Below, piece after piece: positions 1 to 5,571 of a DNA stretch of 5,571 nt. Location: positions 1-5,571 of the forward strand of contig CAAFXA010000113.1 in assembly GCA_900766865.1 (NCBI GenBank), given 5' to 3'. Every line of letters starts with the position of its first letter. Within the stretch, counting starts at the first letter, position 1. The translations under genes and the position numbers were made by a program. This stretch comes from an uncultured Akkermansia sp. Its GTDB lineage: Bacteria > Verrucomicrobiota > Verrucomicrobiia > Verrucomicrobiales > Akkermansiaceae. Below the pieces are notes generated by a model. The model was not told the DNA's origin. It saw only the letters and a list, made by a program, of their open reading frames with translations, and made no database searches.

Positions 1-69
1 ACTTCAGAGGAAGTTCAAAACGTCTCGCTCATTCTACCAGCAAATCTGAAACAGACCCGAAATAAGTAA
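1..69 (+). other. Possible tail of an upstream gene (uncertain)
   Basis: Frame 1 is open from the window edge to a TAA at 67-69 and would encode 22 residues ending in LKQTRNK. The other two plus frames stop nearby (47-49 and 63-65), so the open frame is not statistically notable. It could be the C-terminus of a gene that begins outside the window, or it could be non-coding leader. No homology is recognisable from so short a piece. Confidence 0.15.
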
Positions 70-86
70 TCCCGGGCATTTTAGGC

Positions 87-113
87 TTGCAAGGGGGGCT
101 GTATATATATACT
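87..113 (+). promoter_or_regulatory. Putative sigma70-like promoter of the C39-like peptidase gene
   Basis: A TTGCAA (87-92, four of six bases matching TTGACA) is followed after 15 bases by TATACT (108-113, five of six matching TATAAT). The spacer is shorter than the ideal 17. Transcription from this -10 would begin at about 119-121, directly before the ATG at 122, so the message would be leaderless or nearly so. The AT-rich tract offers several overlapping -10 candidates, so the exact hexamer is uncertain. This is inference from consensus matching only, and promoter rules in the host phylum may differ. Confidence 0.3.
101..112. repeat. Perfect 12-bp palindrome with a (TA)5 core
   Basis: GTATATATATAC is a perfect palindrome and contains five consecutive TA units (102-111). 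It lies between CTTGCAAG (86-93) and ATGTACAT (116-123), both also perfect palindromes, and the last covers the start codon region. Alternating TA runs are self-complementary by nature, so this may be nothing more than a melting-prone promoter core. It could also be an operator. Confidence 0.35.
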
Positions 114-115
114 AT

Positions 116-1420
116 ATGTACATGATTAAGCCCGTCAGCCTATTTGTGGCCGCTGCACTGAGCAGCCTGGCCTGTTTTGCCGGTGATGTCTCCAAGGCTA
201 TCAGCAGTGGTGATTTCTGGAATGGCTCCGCCGCTGAGGTGAAGAACAAGTATTTTGTGGGAAGCCGCTACAATGCGGTGGATGAGTATACCTGGCGCAT
301 GGCCCCCGGGTCTCTGACCTTTGGCAACCTGAAGGCTGGGGAAGTTCTTGTGAACTGGAGTGATGAAGGCGTGGATTCTCTGCGCCTGATGGTCTACAAC
401 AAGGGCGATGATGGTGAGGTGGAGCAGGATAACTACTTTGAACAGCTAGATGCCGCCGTCGAGGCCCTCACCGAAATCTCCGGTGTTGAAGGCAAAAAAG
501 AGCGAGCCGATGTAAAGAAAACCGGCGTAAAAACCGAGAGCTGGGTGTGGAGTTGGGAAGGCGGTGCCGCCCGACTGGATGCCGGTTACAGCGGTAAGCG
601 CAGCAAGGGCAACCGCCCCGTCCGCCGCAAAAAGAAGGGCGCCGATGAAGAGTTTGAGGCCGAGTTCATTCGTGTAGACCTCGGGCCGGATGCAGATGCC
701 ATAGCACTGGGTGGAGCTCGCGACAAAGTGTCCCGCAAAGATATCAAGAGCAGCATCCAGAAAGACGAGGAGGGCAATGTGTGGCTCGGAGGAGTACCCA
801 TGGTAGACCAGGGGCAGAAAGGGTATTGCGTGCCTGCAACACTGGCTCGCGTATTCGCCTTTTATGGCATGGATGGTGTGGACCAGCATGCTCTGGCGGC
901 ACTGTGTGATTCTTCCGCCGATGGCGGCACCAGCAATACCGATATGGAAGCAGCCATGGAGCTTATCTGCAAGAAGTTCCCTGTGAAGTTCACGGTGCTG
1001 GAGAATTACAGCTCCACCATACGGGAGCTTATCCCGCTTTACAACAAAATCGCCACTCGTAAGGGCAAACCCACTCTTTCTCTTGCCATGCAGAGCCCCA
1101 TCGGCCAAGCAGATCCGGCTCTGCTGCGCTCGGTGCGTGCCGGTAAGAAGCCCCAGGTCAAGAAGTGGCTTTCCACTATCAAGAAGAGCATCGACAGCGG
1201 CTGCCCGGTCGTCTGGAGTACCACGCTTGGGCTTTACTCGGAAACTCCGGCAATCCCGCAGGCTCGCGGTGGGCATATGCGTCTTATTATCGGCTACAAC
1301 ATGAAGGAGCAGACGGTTATCTATACCGACTCCTGGGGCGCAGGCCATGAGAAAAAGACAATGAAGGCAGAAAATGCGCTTTCCATGACAAACGGCCGCT
1401 ACACCATCAAACTGCGATAA
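116..1420 (+). CDS. Exported C39-like (papain-fold) cysteine peptidase
   Basis: Probably a secreted or periplasmic cysteine peptidase of 434 residues. Residues 4-22 form a signal peptide: a lysine, a hydrophobic stretch, then LACFA with likely signal peptidase I cleavage between A22 and G23. Residues 23 to about 220 form an unassigned domain with several tryptophans (W143, W145, W147), a basic linker (161-174, nine of fourteen residues K or R) and then an acidic patch (177-183). From about 227 the papain-like fold begins. Q232 lies six residues before C238, the same spacing as papain Q19 and C25, in VDQGQKGYCVPAT. The catalytic histidine is H387 in GGHMRLIIGYN, and the third residue is D405 in YTDSWG, which parallels papain NSWG with Asp for Asn, as usual in C39-type enzymes. 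The start may be ATG 116 or, more compatibly with the promoter, ATG 122. No good Shine-Dalgarno is present: the only purine run, AAGGGGGG at 91-98, is too far away. The gene ends in tandem TAA codons. The substrate is unknown. The lack of an ABC exporter domain argues against a bacteriocin-processing role. Confidence 0.85.
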   Translation: MYMIKPVSLFVAAALSSLACFAGDVSKAISSGDFWNGSAAEVKNKYFVGSRYNAVDEYTWRMAPGSLTFGNLKAGEVLVNWSDEGVDSLRLMVYNKGDDGEVEQDNYFEQLDAAVEALTEISGVEGKKERADVKKTGVKTESWVWSWEGGAARLDAGYSGKRSKGNRPVRRKKKGADEEFEAEFIRVDLGPDADAIALGGARDKVSRKDIKSSIQKDEEGNVWLGGVPMVDQGQKGYCVPATLARVFAFYGMDGVDQHALAALCDSSADGGTSNTDMEAAMELICKKFPVKFTVLENYSSTIRELIPLYNKIATRKGKPTLSLAMQSPIGQADPALLRSVRAGKKPQVKKWLSTIKKSIDSGCPVVWSTTLGLYSETPAIPQARGGHMRLIIGYNMKEQTVIYTDSWGAGHEKKTMKAENALSMTNGRYTIKLR

Positions 1421-1440
1421 TAAATGTACAGGTGTTAATG

Positions 1441-1468
1441 AAAAGGCCCCGCTTCGGCGGGGCTTTTT
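1441..1468. terminator. Bidirectional intrinsic terminator with UUCG loop
   Basis: A perfect seven-base-pair GC stem (1446-1452 with 1457-1463) is closed by TTCG on a C-G pair, the extra-stable UUCG tetraloop in plus-strand RNA. It is flanked by AAAA on the left and TTTTT on the right, so it ends transcripts from both directions. On the plus strand it lies 20 bases after the peptidase stop. On the minus strand it lies 5 bases after the stop of the His-rich gene. Confidence 0.93.
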
Positions 1469-1473
1469 CGTAT

Positions 1474-2202
1474 TCAGTGGTGGGAATCGCACCAGTGGTC
1501 CTTACTCTTGTGTTTGTGGTGTTTACCATGCTTGTGATTGCAGTCGCGGTGGTACTCCTGGCGCGGAAAATCATTATCAAAACTCGGTTCGGGGGCGGGT
1601 GGCGGCGGTGCGGGGCGTCTGGGAATGCCGCGCCCCCGGGGAATGCGTGCCGGGTTGGGCTGGCGGGCGATGGCCCGGGCCTCATCCGGACGGATGGCGG
1701 CATACCAGATAGAGGCATCCGCAGCGCTCAGACTCAGGCGCGCTCCGGCAGCATACCCCTGCGAATTGACAAGGCTGTCGGTGGTTACTTCGTGGCAGTC
1801 AACACTGCCCATCACCTTGCCACTGGCTGAAAGCAACTCCAGACGCGCAATGTACTCCGGCTGCTGCAGTGAGGCATTGCTGTCCTTCACTGCGCGCATG
1901 CGGGAAATAAGGTGGCGAAGCTGTTTTTTATCGTAGTCCGACAGGGGCATTTCTACGGGCACCGGCAGGCGTGCATAGCTGCTGTGAACAATGCTCATAC
2001 GCACATCGGCGCAGTGGGTTGCTGCCTGTTGCAGTTTCTGGAGTTTACTCTTGCTTCTGGCAAGATTTTCCTTCTGCTCTGCGGCGCTTTCGTATACGGC
2101 TGGTGGCCCCAGATACAGGGCAGAGGCCGGTAGCGTGCTACACAGAAGAACAGTTGCACCGATGATGGCAGAGGGAATGAAACCTGTGGTAGTGGGGAAC
2201 AT
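1474..2202 (-). CDS. Exported protein of unknown function with His/Cys-rich tail
   Basis: A 242-residue protein that I do not recognise. Residues 1-28 look like a signal peptide: a hydrophobic core around IIGATVLL, then LPASA with likely cleavage before L29. Residues about 36-62 are polar, charged and helical, possibly a short coiled coil. Residues about 110-175 look beta-rich and include an ARLELLSASGKVMG strand-turn pattern. An Arg/Pro-rich linker (about 181-206, with PAPPPPAPEP) leads to a tail with nine histidines (218, 223, 225, 228, 229, 231, 236, 241, 242) and cysteines 221 and 238. This composition suggests metal binding, which is inference. The gene lies 65 bases after the RND pump gene on the same strand and ends at the shared terminator, so it is probably co-transcribed with the pump. 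No in-frame upstream start or Shine-Dalgarno was found, and the signal peptide supports the ATG chosen. An open frame runs opposite part of it but lacks these features. Confidence 0.78.
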   Translation of the reverse strand: MFPTTTGFIPSAIIGATVLLCSTLPASALYLGPPAVYESAAEQKENLARSKSKLQKLQQAATHCADVRMSIVHSSYARLPVPVEMPLSDYDKKQLRHLISRMRAVKDSNASLQQPEYIARLELLSASGKVMGSVDCHEVTTDSLVNSQGYAAGARLSLSAADASIWYAAIRPDEARAIARQPNPARIPRGRGIPRRPAPPPPAPEPSFDNDFPRQEYHRDCNHKHGKHHKHKSKDHWCDSHH

Positions 2203-2217
2203 AGCGAGAGGGTAGAG

Positions 2218-2249
2218 GCCCCTGCCTGTACCGCAGCACGGGCAGGGGC
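2218..2249 (-). promoter_or_regulatory. Strong RNA hairpin between the pump gene and the His-rich gene
   Basis: Minus-strand RNA can form a perfect nine-base-pair stem (GCCCCTGCC at 2249-2241 with GGCAGGGGC at 2226-2218). It continues past one C-A mismatch into four more pairs, one of them G-U, and is capped by UGCG on a C-G pair, which is a UNCG-type stable loop. It starts 18 bases after the pump stop codon and ends 15 bases before the next ATG. What follows is a pyrimidine-rich CTCTACCCTCTCGCT with no U-run, so it is not a standard intrinsic terminator. It could protect or process the mRNA, lower downstream expression, or set translation of the next gene. The stem is read directly; its role is inference. 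Confidence 0.7.
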
Positions 2250-2267
2250 GGGGTGAGGGATATTTCT

Positions 2268-5200
2268 TTATGCCTTCTTCTTATCCACACCAATGGTGCG
2301 GGCTGTCCAGTCTCGCATGCGGGCAAAGATGGAGTAGAGCGCAGGTACCATGAAGATACCGAAGACAGTAGCGAGCAGCATACCAAAGAATGTGGTAATA
2401 CCGATTTCCTGTCGGCTGGCAGCACCAGAGCCGGTGGCTACCACCATGGGGAATACGCCGAAGATGAAGGAGATGGCCGTCATGAGCACGGCACGGAAGC
2501 GCATGGCTGCGCCGTTGATGGCGGCAGTCTGCACGCTGTTACCAGCCTCATGGTCATCCTTACTGAACTCTACCATGAGAATGGCGTTCTTGGCAGCAAG
2601 GCCAATGAGCATCAGGATACCCAGCTGAACGTAGATAGACATGGACAAGCCGCAGAGCTGGGCTCCCATCAGAGCACCCAGGGTTGCCACACTGACGGAG
2701 AGCATGACAGGTACCGGGGTGGTCCAGCTTTCGTACTGAGCTACCAGGAACAGATAGGCGAAGAGCATGGCCAGGCCGATAAGAATGCCGATTTTGCCGG
2801 TATTCTGGCGCTCCTGGAAGGAGAGGTCTTTCCACTCCACAGCCCATTGGCGGTCCAGCCCCTTGGCACGTTCTTCCTTGTTTATCTGAGCAATGGTGTC
2901 CTCAATGAGCTTCATAATCTGGCCGGAGCCCACACCTGCCTGCGGCATGACTGTGACATCCGCGCTCATGTACTGGTTGAAGCGCCCGTAGTTGGAGGGG
3001 CCGAGTCGGTAGGAGAGTGTGCACACAGCAGAGAGCGGTACCATTTCGCCCCGCTCGTTACGCACCATCTGGTTGAGAATGTCATCTGCCGTGCGGCGGT
3101 CCTTCACATCGCCCTGAATCTTTACCTTGAAGTTGAACCCATTGAGCGTGAAGTCATTTACATAGGAGGAAGCCATCACGCTCTGTAGCGTCGTGAAGAT
3201 GGATTTCACATCCACATTGAGCGCCTGAGCCTTCTCTCGGTTGATATCCAGACGAATCTGGGGTGTTTCCGCATTGAACTCGGAGCGCACCATCATGATG
3301 AGGTCGCGGTGGGCCTGCAGGCGATTGCGAATTTCCTTCACCATGTCACCCAGGTCCTTGGGGGTAGCGTTGCCACGCCCCTCCAGCACCATGGATACAC
3401 CGCCGTAGAGGCCGAGACCCTGAATTGCAGGCGGTGTGGTGGCCATAACGGAGGCCTCCGGGATGTCCTTACAGGCAGCATTAACCTTCTGGGCAATAGC
3501 GGTGGCATGCAGTTCGGGCGAGGTGCGTTCGCTCCAGGGTTTGAGCATGACGATGACCATGCCGTTGCCCTCACCGGAGCCGGAGGCAAAACTGAAGCCA
3601 CTGGTAGATGTCACCATGTCAATACCTTCGATTTTGCTGATGCGGTCCTCAATCTGGTGCATCACCTTATCTGTACGCTGCTTGGCGGTTGCGGAGCCTT
3701 CCAGGTTCACGATACAGAAGATGGCCCCTTTATCCTCCGTTGGAATGAAGGAGCTGTTGAGCATCTCCGGCGCTATGAGGCTGAGGAGGTCGAACTGGGC
3801 AGATGTCGCCGACTTACCCTTGGCCGCAGGCGCAGCAGCCGCGGGTACTCCAGCACTGCGGAAAATGGAGTTCCACCACTGGGGCGCGCCCGAGTAGTAT
3901 GTGTAGTTGAGGCCGAGTACGGCAAGAAGCAGAATGATGGTGAGCCAGACATTGCGAACCAGAATACCTGCACCCCACAGGTAGATGGCTCGGCTCTTTT
4001 CCAGCAGCCAGTTGAAGGGGCGGAAAATCATTTCCGCAAGCTTGTTCTGCTTCACTCCGGCCGGACGCAGTATCAGAGCGCAGAGTGCAGGGGAGAGCGT
4101 GAGGGCATTGAAAGTGGAGATACACAGAGCCACGCACATGGTGACAGAGAACTGCGTGTAAATCACACCCACCATACCGCCGTAGAAAGCAATGGGTACA
4201 TACACAGCAATTGTTACCAGTGTAGTGGCGATAATAGCACCGGTAATCTGCTTCATGCTCTTGATGGTCGCCTCGCGGGGGCTGAGCCCCTCCTCCTGGA
4301 TGATTCGCATCACGTTCTCCACCACAACGATGGCGTCGTCCACCAGAGAACCAATGACGAGAATGAGACCGAACATGGTGAGCACGTTGACGGTGTAACC
4401 CAGCGGGTACATGATGGCAAAGGCACCCAGCAGGGATACTGGAATGGCAAGCGCCGGAATGAGTGTGGCGCGCCAGTCTTGCAGGAAGACGTAGGTCACA
4501 AGCACAACGAGTAAGAGCGCCAGTACCAGGGTGATGCCAATTTCCTCCATGGTGGCACTGATGGCCTGCGTGGGGTCATAACCCATGGTCCAGGTGACGC
4601 CCTCGGGCAGCATGGGCTCCACCTCTTCGCGCATCTTCTTTTTGAGCGCCTCCACCGTGGCCAGGGCGTTGGCATCGTTGTTGCGCTGTACCATCATGCC
4701 CACGGCATTCTTGCCGTTCAGGCGGCTGTAGCCGGAGTTATTCTCTGCGCCCAGCTCGATGGTGGCAACGTCCTTCAGCTTGGTGACGTGGCCATCTGCG
4801 CCTCGCTTGACGATAATGTTGCCGAACTCCTCGGCAGTCTTGAGACGTCCGGTGGCAGTTACCTTATAGGTGGCGTAGGCGCCTTCGTCCTGGGAGCCCA
4901 CAGAGCCGGCCGCAGCCTGGATATTCTGCTCGGAGATGGCCTTGCTCACATCGCCGGGGGTGATATTGAGCGCGTTCATGCGGGTGGTGTTCATCCACAC
5001 ACGCATGGAATAGTTGCGGCTGTGCATGATATCAGCCACAGAGACGCCATCCACCTGGGTGAGCGGGTCCTTCACATTCATGCGCAGCCAGTTGGTAAGC
5101 TGGAGGATATCCATCTTATTCTCATCGCACATGAAGCTGAGGAAGCAAAGCATGTCGCTGGAGCGCTTACGCACGCTGTAGCCATTCTTTTTAATGTCTT

Positions 5201-5561
5201 CCGGCAACTTGCTTTCCACCTGCTTGATGGCGTTGGACACGTTCACCATGGCCATATCGTCATTCGTACCGGTGGCAAAAATGAGGGTGAGCGAGTAGGA
5301 GCCGTCGTTAGTGCAAGAGGAATGGAAGTAGAGCAAATCGTCCATACCGATGAGGTTTTCCTCCACCGGGGCGGCGACTACCTGGGCCAGTTCTTCAGCA
5401 CTGGCACCGGCGTAGTTCATGCGCACCGAAATGGTGGGAGGGGAAACCTCCGGGTATTCGGACACGGGCATCTTGCTCAGGCACAGGAAGCCTGCCAGCA
5501 TCATCACAATGGAGATAACAAAGGCAAACTTAGGGCGATGTATGAAGAATTGCGAGAACAT
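2268..5561 (-). CDS. AcrB/HAE1-family RND multidrug efflux transporter, inner membrane
   Basis: A proton-driven RND pump of 1097 residues (E. coli AcrB has 1049) that would export hydrophobic or amphiphilic compounds with an adaptor and an outer-membrane channel. It opens with the family start FFIHRP and TM1 at about 12-29. TM2 is at 341-360 and TM7 at about 537-555, and a second TM cluster lies toward the C-terminus. The proton relay is intact: D408 and D409 in GSLVDDAIVVVEN (AcrB D407/D408), K991 in GLAAKNAIL (K940), R1021 (R971) and T1028 (T978). The double aspartate marks the drug-type HAE1 branch rather than heavy-metal pumps. Two departures stand out. About 43 extra residues (557-600, Ala/Pro/Ser-rich) lie between TM7 and the periplasmic FIPTEDKG. 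In the substrate pocket, F656 and F658 match AcrB F615 and F617, but the F136, F178, F610 and F628 positions are not Phe. The start lies 10 bases from the window edge, so an upstream adaptor gene cannot be judged. No channel gene follows. No Shine-Dalgarno is visible in the available bases. Confidence 0.97.
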   Translation of the reverse strand: MFSQFFIHRPKFAFVISIVMMLAGFLCLSKMPVSEYPEVSPPTISVRMNYAGASAEELAQVVAAPVEENLIGMDDLLYFHSSCTNDGSYSLTLIFATGTNDDMAMVNVSNAIKQVESKLPEDIKKNGYSVRKRSSDMLCFLSFMCDENKMDILQLTNWLRMNVKDPLTQVDGVSVADIMHSRNYSMRVWMNTTRMNALNITPGDVSKAISEQNIQAAAGSVGSQDEGAYATYKVTATGRLKTAEEFGNIIVKRGADGHVTKLKDVATIELGAENNSGYSRLNGKNAVGMMVQRNNDANALATVEALKKKMREEVEPMLPEGVTWTMGYDPTQAISATMEEIGITLVLALLLVVLVTYVFLQDWRATLIPALAIPVSLLGAFAIMYPLGYTVNVLTMFGLILVIGSLVDDAIVVVENVMRIIQEEGLSPREATIKSMKQITGAIIATTLVTIAVYVPIAFYGGMVGVIYTQFSVTMCVALCISTFNALTLSPALCALILRPAGVKQNKLAEMIFRPFNWLLEKSRAIYLWGAGILVRNVWLTIILLLAVLGLNYTYYSGAPQWWNSIFRSAGVPAAAAPAAKGKSATSAQFDLLSLIAPEMLNSSFIPTEDKGAIFCIVNLEGSATAKQRTDKVMHQIEDRISKIEGIDMVTSTSGFSFASGSGEGNGMVIVMLKPWSERTSPELHATAIAQKVNAACKDIPEASVMATTPPAIQGLGLYGGVSMVLEGRGNATPKDLGDMVKEIRNRLQAHRDLIMMVRSEFNAETPQIRLDINREKAQALNVDVKSIFTTLQSVMASSYVNDFTLNGFNFKVKIQGDVKDRRTADDILNQMVRNERGEMVPLSAVCTLSYRLGPSNYGRFNQYMSADVTVMPQAGVGSGQIMKLIEDTIAQINKEERAKGLDRQWAVEWKDLSFQERQNTGKIGILIGLAMLFAYLFLVAQYESWTTPVPVMLSVSVATLGALMGAQLCGLSMSIYVQLGILMLIGLAAKNAILMVEFSKDDHEAGNSVQTAAINGAAMRFRAVLMTAISFIFGVFPMVVATGSGAASRQEIGITTFFGMLLATVFGIFMVPALYSIFARMRDWTARTIGVDKKKA

Positions 5562-5571
5562 GGTGTCTGTA

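Noticed and set aside
161..178. Possible lipobox (SLAC, cysteine 20) in the peptidase signal peptide
   Set aside because: The -3 position is Ser rather than Leu or similar, and a good signal peptidase I site follows at A22, so a lipoprotein is less likely.
183..206. The octapeptide GDVSKAIS occurs in both the peptidase (residues 23-30) and the RND pump
   Set aside because: The DNA differs at synonymous positions, the surrounding residues are unrelated, and in the pump it is part of the normal family sequence (AcrB has PVDVITAIKAQN). It is taken as chance.
446..1492. Long open frame on the minus strand opposite the peptidase gene (348 codons)
   Set aside because: It overlaps a gene with a signal peptide and an intact active site, runs through the terminator and shows no recognisable motif. 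It is most likely an antisense shadow caused by codon bias.
1432..1936. Plus-strand frames over the His-rich gene (1432-1830 and 1538-1936)
   Set aside because: The first runs through the terminator hairpin. Neither has a convincing start or domain, while the minus-strand gene has a signal peptide and sits in line with the pump gene.
2253..3188. 311-codon plus-strand frame opposite the pump gene
   Set aside because: Its product is an improbable mix rich in His, Gly and Glu, and the opposite strand encodes an unmistakable RND transporter.
4320..4345. Heavy-metal (CusA-type) RND pump, prompted by the neighbouring His-rich protein
   Set aside because: The TM4 motif has the double aspartate of drug-type HAE1 pumps, and the sequence follows AcrB closely along its length.
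3309..4514. 401-codon plus-strand frame opposite the pump gene
   Set aside because: Same reasoning: the biased His/Gly/Glu composition is typical of the reverse complement of membrane-protein codons, and there is no start signal or domain.

Overview
This window is ordinary bacterial chromosome with two convergent transcription units that meet at a shared intrinsic terminator. The large efflux pump and three proteins with clear inner-membrane or export signals point to a Gram-negative host. The moderately GC-rich coding, the lack of a recognisable Shine-Dalgarno before all three starts and the style of the secreted proteins would suit a Verrucomicrobiota (Akkermansia-like) gut bacterium. That assignment is an impression, not a demonstrated identification. 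No tRNA, rRNA, CRISPR array, insertion sequence or phage gene was seen.

Left part (1-1420, plus strand): a short leader of about 115 bases holds an AT-rich, palindrome-dense promoter-like region that runs into the start codon. It is followed by one gene for an exported 434-residue protein. Its C-terminal half is a papain-fold (C39-like) cysteine peptidase with all four expected active-site positions (Q232, C238, H387, D405). Its N-terminal half is an unassigned domain with a strongly basic linker. A bidirectional hairpin terminator capped by a UUCG loop lies just after it (1441-1468).

Right part (minus strand, 5561 to 1474): a complete AcrB/HAE1-type RND transporter (1097 residues) has its start only 10 bases from the window edge, so its promoter and any periplasmic adaptor gene lie outside. 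After a 65-base gap holding a strong RNA hairpin comes a gene for a small exported protein of unknown function. That protein has a proline/arginine-rich linker and a tail of nine histidines and two cysteines. The two genes are probably co-transcribed and end at the same terminator as the peptidase gene.

The most interesting points are these: the His/Cys-rich exported protein sits where an outer-membrane channel gene might be expected; the pump carries an insert of about 43 residues after TM7 and has lost several substrate-pocket phenylalanines; a UNCG-capped hairpin sits directly before a start codon that has no Shine-Dalgarno; and the exported peptidase has an unrecognised N-terminal half. 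I see no convincing evidence for a wholly new multi-gene system in these 5.6 kb.
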